A stretch of 64,000 bases of DNA from Hemibagrus wyckioides (taxonomy: Eukaryota; Chordata; Actinopteri; Siluriformes; Bagridae), in assembly GCF_019097595.1 (NCBI RefSeq), contig NC_080735.1, positions 1,005,212-1,069,211 on the forward strand, in the 5' to 3' direction. The notes below the pieces were generated by a model that was not told the origin of the DNA, ran no database searches, and saw only the letters and a program-made list of their open reading frames with translations. Below, piece by piece: positions 10,448 through 22,477 of this stretch. The stretch's first letter is position 1. Every line of letters begins with the position of its first letter. The translations under genes were made by a program, and so were the position numbers.

Positions 10448-11262
10448 GAATACTTTGCCTGAGATGACTCCAGTGGATTTACAAGCCATCATCGTCCAGC
10501 AAGGTGCAATGATTTGTGCATTTCAAGATCAAGTGGAGGAGCTGCAAACGGAAAACGAACAGCTTCAACAGCTAGCAGTCCAGGCTAGAAAAATTCGATG
10601 GCTTAGTTGATGGATTTTTGTGGCTTTATTCGTCAGTGTGATAATTTCTTCATACACCAGCCTGACGCTTACGCCTACAATACCATGAAATGGGCATTCA
10701 TGCTATCCCTCCTCACTGGGAGAGTCTAAGACTGGGCTTCCACTGTTTGGGATTTAGATCCACAGGTTAAAACGTCATTCGCTAATTTTGCAGGACTGAT
10801 TGTTTGAAGTCAGAAGTGTTTGAATACCCCGCTGGGGAAAAGGAGGTGTCTGTTCAACTTCTGGAGCTACGTCAAGGATCCAAAACTGCCGCTAACTATG
10901 CTATAAGATTTTGCACCCTCGCTGCTCAATCCAGCTGGAATGACGCTGCTCTAGGGGCTGTTTTTCTGGAGGGCCTTAACCCTGCTCTCCAGGCTGAGAT
11001 GGCCTGTCATCAAACTAACACCACTCTCTCCCAGTACATTTCAACGGCCATCCAATTGGACAATCTCCACCGGCAGCATCCTGCTAACACCCACACATGC
11101 TCCCTAGCTCCTGGTCACACCGAGATTCAACTGCCCAGAGAGGAGTACATCGAACCCATGCAACTCTGACATTTTTGTGTATCTGAAAAGGAGCGCCAGC
11201 ATCGCATCCAAATGCCGCTTTGCTTCTACTGTGGTCAAGATCCATAGGTGCCCTGAGCGGCC
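10407..11262 (+). pseudogene. Gypsy A gag
   Basis: It starts MESTTSTSS, has a coiled-coil-like EELQTENEQLQQL stretch, then capsid homology ([14 protein letters not shown] and [11 protein letters not shown]) and the first half of a zinc knuckle (LCFYCGQ). A stop follows the coiled-coil region at 10608. At least two frameshifts follow before 10804. Gypsy 2 at 38437 has the same layout in one open frame. Confidence 0.8.
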
Positions 11263-11289
11263 ATCTAAGTCTCAGGTGGGTGAGAATTC

Positions 11290-14200
11290 ACTCCTGTTTA
11301 GTTTTTCCCTGCCTGTTATGTTATGCTTTGCTCATAAGAGTTTATCTGTCTCAGCATTAATAGATTCTGGAGCAGCAGTTAATATTATTGATAGCAAGCT
11401 GGTCGAGGAGTTATGCCTTCCCACTCTCCCGTGTGTCCCACCTTATCACATCACCACCATCAACAGTCAGCCCATCGGAAAGGGTTTTCTCACACACCAA
11501 ACCAAACTTCTGGAGTAACAAGTGGGATTATTTCATCATGAATAGCTGGCATTCTACATCACCGATCCTCCCCTGCTAATCCCATTGTACTGGGCTTTCC
11601 ATGGTTATGACTACATGACCCCCAAATATCCTGGAAATTGGGTAAATTAATAAGATGGTCCCATCAATGCCAGGACTTGTGCTTCTTCCATGCTATTTCT
11701 CATCTCTGTTTTACCATGTCTGTCGAAAGCCCTGAAACCTCAGTTCCTGCCACATATCCAAGTGAATATGAGCACTTAAAAGAAGTTTTCAGTAAAGAAA
11801 GGGCAGCCAGTCTTCCGCCACATCGCCCATGGGACTGTGCTATAAATCTATTAAAGGATACTATGCCTCCCAAGAGACAGATTTACTCCCTATCACTACC
11901 TGAAATGAAAGCTATGGATGAATACATTGATGAAGCACTGGCTACTGGATAGATTTAACCTTCTACCTCCCCCATGGCTGCAGGTTTCTTCTTTGTGAGG
12001 AAAAAGGACGATGGACTCTGCCCATGCATAGACTATAGGGGCCTATCATGATTCACTACCCTTACCCTTTACCTCTCGTACCTACAGCTCTCGAACAACT
12101 GCGAGGGGCCAAGATTTTTACCAAGCTGCATTTACGTAGTGCTTATAATTTGGTTCGCATCAAAAAGAGTGATGAGTGGAAGACTGTCTTTCACACAGCT
12201 AGGGGGCACTACGAGTACCTAGTAATGCCTTATGGACTTACCAAAGCCCCAGCTGTGTTCCAATCCCTCTTCGTTGATCCCATTAATGAAGATTCCATGA
12301 CGTAATCAACAAATTTGTCATGGTTTACATTGACGATATTTTGATCTACTCCACTTCTTTTGACAAGCATGTGGGTCATGTACGGACAGTTCTTAACTGC
12401 TTGTTATGCAAATCACCTGTATGTGAAACCTGAGAAGTGCAAGTTTCATCAGTCTACAATTACATTCCTGGGGTATGTGATTTCATCAAAGGGAGTAGAA
12501 GTGGACCAAACTAAAGTTCATGCCGACACTAGGTGGCTTGAGCCAAACATCATTAAGGAGCTGCAACGGTTTCTGGGGTTCACCAACTTTTATCACCAGT
12601 TTATCTGCAACTATAGCACCATTGCTGGTCCGTTGACATCATTACTGACGGGTAAACCCAAAAAGCTAATATGGACAGACATGGCCAGTAACACCTTTTC
12701 TAAGTTGAAGGAAAGTTTCACTACTGCCCCTATCCTTCAACACCCTGATCTGGAACTTCCTATTGTGGTAGAGGTGGATGCATCCAACGGTGGTATAGGC
12801 ACAGTGATGTCTCAGTGACATGGGGACCCTGGTAAACTTCATCCATGTGCCTTCTACTCCCGAAAGTTAAATTCTGCTGAAGCCAACTATGATGTAGACA
12901 ATAAGGAACTATTATCCATCAAAGTGGCATTAGAGGAGTAGAGACACTGGATTGAGGGGGCACGCCACCCGTTTGTCTTACTCACTGACCACTGCAATTT
13001 GGAATACCTCCATAGTGCCAAGCGTCTGAATCCTCACCAGGCTCAGTGGGCCTTGTTCTTTACCAGGTTCCAGTTCTCCATTACCTACTGCACTGGTTCT
13101 AAGAACAGCAAAGTGGACGCTTTATCCCGACAGTTTGAAACCATACATCCTCCCTCTCACCCTGAAAACATTATTCCACACACTGCCATTTTAGCTCCTG
13201 TCCAGTGGAACTTGATTAAAGAAATCCAGCAGGCGCATGTTGAGGAACCTCCTCCCACGAACTGCCCACAGAATCTACTTTACATGCCCACCACACTACG
13301 TCCATGTGTCACACAATGGGTTCATGACTCGCTCAGTTCAGGGAGGCACCCAGGCATCCACAGAAACTACAAAGGTTTCGGTGGCCCTCACTAAGACAGG
13401 ATGTTGAAAGGTTTGTCAAGTCTTGTTCTACATGCGCCCAGTCTCGTACTAATCACAGCTCCTGGATGGGCTACTTGAAACTCTACATGTACCCCAAAGA
13501 CCCTGGTCACATATCGCTACTGATTTCCTTACTGATCTGCCTAGCTCTAATGGTTTTACTACCGTCATGGTCATCATCGACCGTTTCTCTAAGGCCTGTA
13601 AACTGACTCCCATGAAGGGATTACCCACTGCCATAGAAACTGCTAAAACTATCTTTAAACATGTTTTTTGGAACTCCAGATTATTGGAGGATATAGTGTC
13701 CGATCGTGGGCCTCAGTTGACTAAGTGTGGAGATCATTTTGTACACAGTTGGAGATTAACATAAGCTTAAGTTCTGGATATCATCCTCAGTCTAACGGCC
13801 AGGCAGAGCGGCTAAACCAGGAGATCGGACGATTCCTCAGATCATACTGTAGTAGAAATCAGCATCGCTGGAGTGAGCTCTTACTCTGGGCTGAGTACAC
13901 ACAAAACTCCCTCACACATTCATCTACAGGACTTACTCAGTTTCAGTGTGTTCTGGGGTATCAACCTCCTTTATATCTCTGTTTGGGAGAACCATCTGAT
14001 GTGCCTGCGGTTGATGACTGGTTTGAACACTGTCAGGAAATCTGGGAATCTGGGGACTTCCGGCTAATTGACATCATCATCAACACCCTGCCTACTGGGT
14101 GGAACAGAGTGTGTGGGTATCAATTCGTAACTTGAGACTTCGACTTCCCTGTTGTAAACTCAGCCCCAAGTTTATAGGTCCTTTTAAAATCCTACATCAA

Positions 14201-14395
14201 GTGAACCCTGTCACCTATCATCTCCAATTACCTGCAACATATTGTATCTGTCCCACCTTCCACGTGTCCCTCCTGAAGCCGGTGCTTGAACCTGACCATG
14301 ACAATAGTGCCACTACTGATCCTCCTCCTCCTCTGGAAATAGACGGGGCCCCAGTCTCAACTCCCAACGTGTCAGGAATCAGCTCCAATATCTAG
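11290..14395 (+). pseudogene. Gypsy A pol (protease, RT, RNase H, integrase)
   Basis: The protease carries the active-site triplet DSG in IDSGAAVNII (near 11360). RT follows at about 11800-12650, with YIDD near 12326. RNase H shows VEVDAS near 12770. Integrase shows HPGIHR, CSTCAQS, IDRFSK, SDRGPQ and GQAERLNQE, which include the zinc and DDE residues. The [11 protein letters not shown] motif is near 14165. Frames break many times, so it is a relic. It shares sequence with the gypsy elements at 38097 and 43588. Confidence 0.85.
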
Positions 14396-14397
14396 TA

Positions 14398-14875
14398 ATT
14401 TCACTGTTATACATTCTGTTGTACATTCTGGTATAATATAATATTTTCTCACTGTGTAATATAATTAAGATTACACCTAGTTTTTTTTTTTATCTATCTG
14501 TCTATCTATTTATATATATTTATATATACTTTATTTATACATATCATATACTATCTGTATATACACTGTATATTATCTGTTACTATTGTACATGCATTAT
14601 ACATAATGCACACATTTTTTAGCACAATTATAATTACACCTGTCACTTTATCTGCTGTAAATACTACCTGCACATAGTTTTCTATGCACGCTCTAACATA
14701 GCCTTATTTATTGATGTACATATTTACATATTTATCTGCACTTGTTCATTTGCACAATTTCTACTTTTTCTACTATCTACTACATCTGCACTTCTGGTAG
14801 ATGCTAAACAGCATTTCATTGCTATGTACTTGTACTTTGCAATGACAATAAAGTTGTATCTATCTATCTATTTAG
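14398..14875 (+). mobile_element. LINE 3' tail inserted in gypsy A
   Basis: AT-rich, non-coding sequence ending GCAATGACAATAAAGTTGTA followed by (TCTA)n. This is a common layout for 5'-truncated fish LINE insertions. It separates the integrase end from the chromodomain segment that resumes at 14876. Confidence 0.6.
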
Positions 14876-15046
14876 TAGACTGGGAGGGCTACGGTCCTTA
14901 GGAGCGCTCATGGGTCGCAGAGGCCAACATATTAGATCCTTCCCTGACAGAGGAGTTTCACCATGCTTACCCTAATAAGCCCACTCCACGTTCCCGGGGC
15001 TGCCCTCGGCGTAGAACACTGGGAGGTCTTCCTAGAGGGGGGGCTC
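14876..15046 (+). pseudogene. Gypsy A chromodomain end of pol
   Basis: Resumes with DWEGYGP and then [20 protein letters not shown], the chromodomain tail of chromoviral integrase. It is followed by a G-rich polypurine tract (about 15035-15043) next to the 3' LTR. A near copy is at 33725-33878. Confidence 0.8.
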
Positions 15047-15146
15047 TGTCATGGGTCAATCAAATTCTAAACACAGGAGGGAGCCCTCTCCCGAGTTTTG
15101 AGCACACTTTCAGCGGGCCGACCAGATATATAAGCAGAGCGTTGAA
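15047..15146 (+). repeat. Gypsy A 3' LTR, truncated
   Basis: It starts TGTCATGGG and matches the first 100 bp of the 5' LTR. It then stops abruptly at AGCAGAGCGTT, where Tc1 sequence follows. A deletion removed the rest of the LTR, the 3' target duplication and a little Tc1 sequence (compare the intact junction at 34246). Confidence 0.85.
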
Positions 15147-15345
15147 AGAGTTCAATTTCTGGTCTCATCTGACCAGACTACATTCTCCCAGTATTTCACA
15201 GGCTTGTCCAAATGTGCAGCAAACTTTAAATGAGCTTCAACATGCTTTTTCTCCAGCAATGGAGTCTTGCATGGTGAACATGCATACAGGCCATAGCAGC
15301 TGAGTGCATTACTTATTGTTTTCTACCTGTTAATTCCAGGTGTTT
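15147..15345 (-). pseudogene. Tc1-like transposase middle segment
   Basis: The antisense translation contains [17 protein letters not shown] and a [13 protein letters not shown] segment, the catalytic-Asp region of a Tc1 transposase. It continues the element split by gypsy A. A parallel segment is at 34252-34510. Confidence 0.75.
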
Positions 15346-15780
15346 CGAAAGTGCCCAAAGCATGACAGTGCCCCGTGCAGGCGTGCCTTCTTCTTATAGT
15401 GCATCCTGGTGGCATGTGTTCCCCAGGTATGTGGCGCACCATCCATGTGATGTAAAAGAAAACATGATTCATCAAACCAGGCCACCTTCTTCCATTGCTC
15501 CGTGGTCTGGTTCTGATGCTCACATGCCCATTGTTGGCACTTTTGGCAGTGCACAGGGGTCAGCAACAAACTGTGATGCACTGTATATCCTGAGACGCTC
15601 TAATCCAGTCATCTAGCCATCACAATTTGGCCCTTGTCAAACTTGCTCAAATCCTTGCACTAGCCCATTTTCCCTGCTTTTAGCACATCAGCTTTGAGGA
15701 CAAAATGTTCATTTGCTGCCTAATATATCCCACTAACAGGTGCCATGATGAGGAGATAATCAGTGTTAAGAACTAACCAC
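15346..15780 (-). pseudogene. Second Tc1-like transposon fragment
   Basis: The antisense frame shows QWKKVAWFDESCFLLHHMDG, a Tc1-type first-Asp motif from a different family. A non-coding end segment follows. Related pieces lie at 34690-35020 and 49590-50390. Junction order is shared with block B, so the composite predates the duplication. Confidence 0.7.
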
Positions 15781-15892
15781 AGATCTTCTGTGGATGTTGT
15801 CTGCCTCACATCCTTCTGTCTCTTCAAACTTGTTCAAATCCTTCCACTAGCCCATTTTTCCTGCTTGTAGCACATCAGCTAATAATATTTTG

Positions 15893-17028
15893 ATAATGAT
15901 ATTTTACTTTCCCTTGATTCTGGTTCATGCTGTATTTTAATCATGCTTGATTTAAATGCAGCATTTGATACAATTGATCATTACATCCTTCTTCAAAGAC
16001 TTGATCAAGTAGCTGGTTTTCAGGGATCTGTGCTGAATTGGTTTGCTTCCTTCAGTTATATTTTTCAGAAACATTATTTATCTTATCATTTTTATGCAGA
16101 CACTCAGCTTTATTTTCCTGTTAAAAACAAATATTCAATGTCTAATCTGTTTGCATGTCTTCAGAACATTAAATGGTGGATGGACCTATCATTATTTAAA
16201 TGTATTTCTTACAGTTAAATAATGATAAATCTGAAATAATGATTTTTGGTCCAACAACTGTGTCTTCTGGCGTTGTCAAACAGCTTGGCCCCCGTCATCA
16301 AATGTACACGACAGTGTATGAAATCTTGGTATTGTCTTTGATCCTACGTTGTTTTTTGATAAGCAGATTAGTACCGTTCTGAAAAGTAGATTCTTTCAAT
16401 TAAGATCAATTGCTAGAATCAAAAAGATGCTTTCCATGAAGGACCTTCAAACTGTAATTCATGTGTTTATAACTTCAAGGTTGGATTACTGCAACTATCT
16501 TTATTTGGGTTTACCTAAATCATCTTTGGACCAATTGCAGTTGGTGCAAAATGCGGCAGCCAGATTATTGACTGGCACCAGAAAACATGAGCACATTACC
16601 CCAGTACTCGCCTCTCTACACTGGCTCCTGGGCAAATTCCGTGTTGATTTTAAGATTTTGCTCTTTGTTTTTAAAGCTTTACATGGTTGTGCTCCCCAAT
16701 ATATTTGTAATCTCCTCATTCCACTTTCCACCTCTATATCTCTTCGGTCATCTAGTCAACTTCTTCTATCATTCCCTCGTTCACATTTTAAAATTAAAGG
16801 CGACCAGGCTTTGGAACAGTCTTCCCCTCCACATAAGATCTTCCCCTTCTATTTCTTTGTTCAAGACTGCTTTGAAAACCCATTTTTATTCTGTATGTTT
16901 TAATTCGGTGTGAGGGTGTAAATTTTATTTGTCCCTTTATTTGTGTTGATTGGGTATTTTGTTTTATATTTGTTGTACAGCACTTTGGTTGCAACTCCTG
17001 TTGTTTCCTGTTGTAAATGTGCTTTATA

Positions 17029-17059
<31 letters not shown>

Positions 17060-17085
17060 CTAAACTAAACTAAACTAAACTCTTC
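15893..17085 (+). pseudogene. L2-like LINE, 5'-truncated and internally deleted
   Basis: It begins in the RT with LDLNAAFDTIDH and jumps past the catalytic region. It then gives the typical C-terminal region [29 protein letters not shown] and LASLHWLL. Frames shift at least three times. It ends with TGTAAATGTGCTTTATAAATAAA followed by (CTAAA)n at about 17033-17080, a LINE tail with microsatellite. Confidence 0.8.
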
Positions 17086-17270
17086 ATGTAATTCCAGACA
17101 GACTTGATGATTTTGAGGTCAGGGCTCTGTGGTCGCCACACCATGATTTACAGAACTCCTTGTTCTTCTGTACACTGAAGATTGTTCTTGATGCTATATT
17201 TTCGGGGCCGTTGTCCTGCTGCAGAAGATGCCTCCCTGATGGTAATGCATGATGGCTGCCTGTATCTGCC
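17086..17270 (-). pseudogene. Tc1-like transposase C-terminal fragment
   Basis: The antisense frame carries LLQQDNGPENIASR, equivalent to the second catalytic Asp motif, and further on SPDLKIIESVWNY-like residues broken by frameshifts. This is a third Tc1 family in the window. Confidence 0.65.
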
Positions 17271-17508
17271 TGCATTTTTCAGCATTGACAACACTATTCC
17301 TAATCACTTTTGGGATGACCTTGAATGCTGAGTCCACACCAGGCATCCTCACCCAAAATCACTGCCGTACCTCACCAATACTCTTAAGGCTGGTGTTACA
17401 AACTGTAGCTGAAAGCCTTGCCAGAAGAGTGGAAGTTAGTATAGTTAACAGCAAAAATCTGTAATGGGATATTTTAAAAACACATATGGGCACAGGTGTC
17501 CACACAGT
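17271..17508 (+). pseudogene. Tc1-like 3' end fragment
   Basis: The sequence decodes to a transposase C-terminal tail (ESLARRVEVSIVNSKNL). Then comes CACATATGGGCACAGGTGTC, a degenerate subterminal region like that of the MITE at 2644. It abuts the DIRS-like element. Confidence 0.55.
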
Positions 17509-20500
17509 ATAACACACACATGATGCGCGACTATCGAGGGAGCTGGCTGCGTGTGCTGCAAAACTTTTCCTGTCCATAAACTCTACTAGTTAGTGGAGGC
17601 AGAACAAGAGACGAGTGATCCCCTTTCTCTTTCCCTCTCTCCTGACTCGGATTTTCCCACTTTGTCTCTGGGAACTTGTTTTGTGATTTCTCCCAACACA
17701 AACGAGGAATTATTGTCTTCACTGGACTCTGAGGAGCTCGATGGAGCTCGAGGAGCTGAGGGCAATGATGAGCGGTATGTCACTGAATTGCTTCTAGAGA
17801 AAGCAATCAGTGGCATTAGTGCTGTTGAATTTCATACACTGTTGCTATGCTCATTCTGCATTCGCTTGCTTGTATTTCCAGGCTAGTGCTTGCGCCACAT
17901 GGCTCGAGGCTGTTGAGGCAGTGTGCTGGATTTGGTTATGGTGATCCCTTTCATCTTGTCAGCTGACTCTAATACCTCCGCCTCGGCTCCAGGAGCTTAC
18001 TTTGCAATTTCTCCCGTCCTAGATGAGGATATAATGAGCATTGGACTCTGAGGAGCTCTATGTGGGCAACAACAAGCAAACAGCATTTGAATTTCCACTG
18101 CATTCTGTGGCATTCAAAAAGCTTCTGGAGGTGATCACACATGCTGTTGCTAAGCTTAGCTTAGTTTGGCATGATGAAAAGTTATTGCTGTTAGCTATAG
18201 GCTAGACAATCTCTGACTAACTTCACACTGCCTTTCACCTCCATGCAGGTGCCATTTTTTTCCATACCTCCACACCTCCGTACTGAGCTTACCTGATAAA
18301 GGAGCTCATCTCGGGAAGGCTCATCAATAAAGTCTGAACTCTGCCAGGCAAGAAAATTTAGCCCTCTGTGCCACCAAGCAGATGGCCCATGCCATCAGCC
18401 ATTTCAGGACTGCATTTAGTTGCCACAGAGAGGCAATCTGACAGAGATAAAAGAAAGGAACAAACCTTTCTTTTAGACATACTGATGTCTCTTATGAGCC
18501 TGTCCTTCCTTCGCTGCAGTGAGGAGCTAGGGCTAGGCCTGTACCACCGGCACCAGCCTAGCCTGCTGAGGCAAGAAAAGAAGGCTAGTGCAACCTGACC
18601 CAACCCATGTAAAATCTGGTGGCTGGCCAGCACTTAGAGGCAGGTTCCCCAGGCAAGAGACAACCATCTCCACCATGTGGGCCAGGAAGGAATCCTAATG
18701 CCCAAGGGTTAGGGTTCTCAGAGATGACCCTTTTAGAGCCATTTCTGCTTCTGCCTACTACGCCACTTCTGGTGTTTTGGGGTTCAGCCATGAACCCATG
18801 CTCTTGCTCCTTATGTTTTGCAACCTCCTGGATTGCCCCTGCCAGCTTGCTGTTTCAGGGCACTATACGAGGTGAGTACAGCGAGAGGCTAACACCTCTC
18901 TCAGACCACCTGGCAGTGTGGAAGCTTCTGCCAGGTACATCACAATGGGTTCTGTGGGAAAAAGCTACAGAATCCAGTTTGTCTCCCATTCTCCTTTTTT
19001 CAGGGTGTGCAGCCCACTGTTGTTGGCAAAGACCAAACCGCTTTTTTCTATGAGGAACCTCTCATGTCTGAGAAATGGGCTGTAGTATGCATTCCCCTCC
19101 CACATCGAGCCAGCATGTCTTGGCCAATAAGAAGAATAGGAGCTACACCCAATTTTAGGGATGTTAACACTCAAGGTCATTGTGTTGCAGATCAGGTCCG
19201 AGGACTGATTTGTGATGATAATCTTCACATATGCATCTTGCCAGAGCACAGGAGACTCCCCTGCTTCACTTTTGGGTTGAAGCGTACCAGTGCCAGGTTC
19301 TCCTTTTAGGCCTAGTCTTATTGCTCACCCTCACAGAGTGCATGGAGGCTGTTCTGGCATCATTGTACCCTGGGGCATCCATGTCCTCAATTATCCAGAT
19401 GACTGGCTCATCTTGGCTCAGTCGAGGGAAGTGGCAGCCAGGCACTGAGATGCCATGCTTGCCCACATGAAGTCCGTATGCCTCAAACCAGTGAAGTGTG
19501 TGCTTTCTCCATCTCTGAGAACCACCTTCTGGGGGATAGTTTGATATTCATCCACGATGTAGGCACATCTGTCTCCCACTCTGGGGAATTCCATCCTTTC
19601 TGCCATAAAGGTCTGACTTTAAAATCTGACTAGGCCAGTGCCCCTGCAGACACACTTTTTGGGGTCACAAGGGGTATGCATCACAAGCTTTGTACCCTTC
19701 TTATGTGGACAGACCCCGGTTTCTCAACTTGGGTCCAACTCTTAGGGCATGTTCTTGTCACAGGACTCTTTCGAAAGATGCCCCCCTCTCGGGCTGGGGA
19801 GCAGCCCTAGATGGCCACCCCGCCCATGACATTTAGGAGGGCTCCTGTCTCTCATGGCACACAGATTGCCTGAAAATGGGGGTTATGTTTCTAGTGCTGA
19901 AACACTTTCTCCTGAAACTCAGGGGCTACCTTTGGAGGTTCAATCATTAAGGTGGTCTGTGTTTGTGCTCTCTGTTCAGGTTGCTGCACCAGACCTCGCC
20001 CTAGGTAGAGACCAGATTTCTCTTTCCACTCCAGAGCACATGATCGGGAAGCAGGCTTCCTGCTGAGGCAGGGGCTGATTAGTACAGTGCTAGAGATCCT
20101 GCAGACATGCCTCTTTGAGGGCCTATCACCCTCTACATTGAGGTATATGTGGCAGACATTGCTGTGAGTCACATGCCTGTTCTCGGGTCTCTCACCTCCT
20201 GTGCAGTGCCAGGTGGCTGAGGCTTTCCTGTAGACCGTGTCTCCCCTCCTGGGACCTCTAAGTCTTCCTAGCGGGGCTTCTCCAAGCTTCCTTTGATCCA
20301 ATGGAGTCAGCCTCTGAAGAGTTTCTGACCCTGGAAACGGCTCTGCTATAAGCTGGTCATCTGGCCTTTCTGCAGGCCTTCTGCCCCCACAAGTTGTTGG
20401 AGCAGAATAGACTGCACCTGCCATGCCTAGTCCTGATAAGTCCTCTCCCTTTTCATCTGCTTTGGCAGCCACAACAAAAGCAATCCGGTCTCTAAGCAGC

Positions 20501-21110
20501 ATCAATCAACACCTCGCTCAACAAGGTGTATCTAGCCTATCTAGCCTTGTCCAGCATCCTGGCTAGGGGCGTTCCTCCCAGGATGTTTGTGCTGCAGCAG
20601 GTTGGTTCTCTCTTTATCAGGTTCTATAACCTGGACTGCACTCCTGGGTCATGGGTCTTACAGGGCTAATGATGATCTGCTGCTGGCTCATTTGTGTTTT
20701 TCACCTCCGGGAAAGACATCTCCCAGGGTGTGGTGGCACCCGTATTGGTATTGGCATTCCCATAGCATCAGCCATGATGTAGTGTTGAGTTCCCTTGAAA
20801 GAAAATATGTAACCCAGTTCCCTGAGAATGGAATGAGATGCTGCATCACTAGCCACGCCCTAGGTGTCCACTCGCACTTCCTTCAGACAAGTAGAAGCTG
20901 GAGTGATGTGACATAGATGCCCTTTTATGGTCTTGCTGGTGCACTCCACTTCTTCATCTGACCTAGCTGAGCCGATAAATCGGCATTATTTCACACAGAG
21001 CTTCAGACACAACTTCCACATAGAAGCATTCCCATAGTGTCAACCATTATGCAGCGTCCCACTGCATAGAAGATGCATAGAGGAGTGCCTACAGTGCCTG
21101 TCATATGACA
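17509..21110 (+). mobile_element. DIRS-like tyrosine-recombinase retrotransposon, decayed
   Basis: A gag-like acidic ORF lies at 17593-17886. The RT/RNase H zone near 19450-19620 decodes to KPVKCVLSPSLRTTFWG-type residues. A segment at 20550-20640 decodes with breaks to SSQDVCAAAGW and FYNLD-like residues of the tyrosine recombinase end. The right terminus (about 20780-20930) has the CCAGTTCCCTGAGAATGGAA block typical of fish DIRS terminal repeats. No long + frame survives. The 204-codon antisense frame at 19891-20505 is fortuitous. The left end is approximate. Confidence 0.7.
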
Positions 21111-21139
21111 CAGATGTGTATTGTAGTCCAAATCTGATT

Positions 21140-21240
21140 GAAGAGTTCAGTTTCTGTAGCCTTTATTCAGCTTTGATAGGAGATTAGTATCATGCATTAT
21201 TTAATAATAATTAGCTCAAGCAGGAGACCAAGCACAAAAA
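21140..21240 (+). pseudogene. Remnant of lectin intron 4/exon 5
   Basis: GTTCAGTTTCT, GATAGGAGATTAGTATC and TTAGCTCAAGCAGGAGACC line up with 6761-6862 of lectin copy A, which reads GTTCAGTTTCT, AATAGGAGATCAGTGTC and TTAGATCAAGCAGAAAGTT there. The alignment spans the splice acceptor and the first codons of exon 5. By eye it is about 70% similar with gaps. It appears to be the tail of an old lectin copy next to the DIRS-like element. Confidence 0.55.
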
Positions 21241-21261
21241 AAATAAAATAATTCAAGATTA

Positions 21262-21359
21262 AAGAGTTTTACTGTCATATGTACTAGTACAATGAAATTC
21301 TTACTTTGTTTGCTCCTCTCAAAAATGACAGGGTAGAAGAGGGGAACAATTTAGGACAA

Positions 21360-21421
<62 letters not shown>

Positions 21422-21470
21422 CAGTAAAGTGTAAAAAAAAATATAAGTAATAGTAACTTTCAAAAAATAA
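21262..21470. repeat. Dispersed repeat with (TA)n
   Basis: TTACTGTCATATGTACTAGTACAATGAAATTC is part of a dispersed fish repeat. A shorter relative with GTGAAATTCTTACTTTG is at 52556-52640. A perfect (AT)n run follows at about 21364-21418. Confidence 0.6.
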
Positions 21471-21779
21471 AGTTATGAAAGAGAAAGAAATTAAAGAACC
21501 TGTATCCTAATTGGAAAAACAACTGACATTACAATAACTCTTCACAGTATAAATGTACAGTGCAAGTAGCAATAAAAAGACAATTTTAAATTTTAAATAG
21601 TGTTTGAATTGTCCCTGATTATCTGTTATGAGTGTATGATGTTTAAGCAGTAAAAGTGCAGAGTGTCATTGAACAGACGGAATTTACCCTGATGATACAG
21701 GTCGAAGTGGCAGTTGGTTTTGACTATTTATCAGTCTAATGATATCCTGTAATGTGTTTCCCTGCCGGTCAAGATACAG

Positions 21780-22440
21780 TGCTGAGGTACTGTTTATGTC
21801 TTTTCAGATTTGATCGACTCTGGGGTGGTGGGGTGCTTCATGGATGAGGAGGCTGCACCACACGGGAAAAAGCACAAGAACACCATGATGCAGAGTGTTC
21901 AAAACCAGATAATCTTAAAAATGATAAAGGTTCAATGATAATAATAGAAAACAGATGAACATAATCAAATTGAAGGTGACTATGAGCCTGGGAGTGTAGG
22001 TGGATTCTATTCTCAAAGGGCTTACTTTGGCAGCGCTCATGGCTATTCTGGGTGCTTAGTGTGAAATTCATGACCTAGGTTGGGGTTGAGGATGTCATTG
22101 GCTGGCGTCCACTATTGTTCTTCGAGGCATTAGCCCTCCCACTCAATCCTGCAGCTTGCCTCTTCAGTGATGGGAATTTAGAATGTTCTTAACTTGGTAG
22201 GCTGGCTGGGGTTGGCTGGTGTCTAAGAGACCTGGTAATATTGGCTTTAGATGGAACACATGGAAGGAAGGAGCTATGCACCAATGACTGGGTAGGCCAA
22301 GCTTGAATGTAATGGGGTTAATTTCCTACTTAATATGGAAGGGGCCTGTATACCTGGGGTTAAGCTTTTTGCAGGTATAGGGTTGTCCGAGTTCTCTGGT
22401 AGCCAGTCACACTCTGTCTCCCAGATGGTACAATGATGTA
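21780..22440 (-). pseudogene. Old gypsy pol C-terminus, antisense
   Basis: In antisense, 22440-22070 decodes with frameshifts to the GPF-like linker, a CIAPSFHV-like segment, then QYLVEWEGY and LEEQ-WTPANDILNP. This is a chromodomain end like that at 14876. It is more diverged than the other gypsy copies. Bases 21900-21965 recur at 36003-36064. Confidence 0.6.
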
Positions 22441-22477
22441 GGCCACAACAATAATAAGAATATAGTTTACCTTTTAT

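Larger units (their letters stand above)
10080..15146 (+). mobile_element. Chromovirus-type Ty3/gypsy element, block A copy (defective)
   Basis: The order is 5' LTR 10080-10447, gag, protease, RT, RNase H, integrase, chromodomain end and a truncated 3' LTR (15047-15146). It sits in the Tc1 element right after GGTGA (10075-10079), the same site as the block B copy at 30608. Numerous stops and frameshifts break all reading frames. A LINE tail is inserted at about 14398-14875. The tail order (integrase, GPF/Y-like region, then a chromodomain segment with DWEGYGP) marks it as a chromovirus. Confidence 0.9.

Noticed and set aside
19891..20505. 204-codon antisense open frame
   Set aside because: It lies opposite the recombinase region of the DIRS-like element, has no recognisable domain and no exon signals. 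It is a by-product of the GC-rich strand.
21810..21890. Protease-like LIDSGVVGCFMDEEAA frame on the + strand
   Set aside because: It resembles a retropepsin triplet, but neighbouring gypsy sequence is on the other strand and no further protease residues follow.
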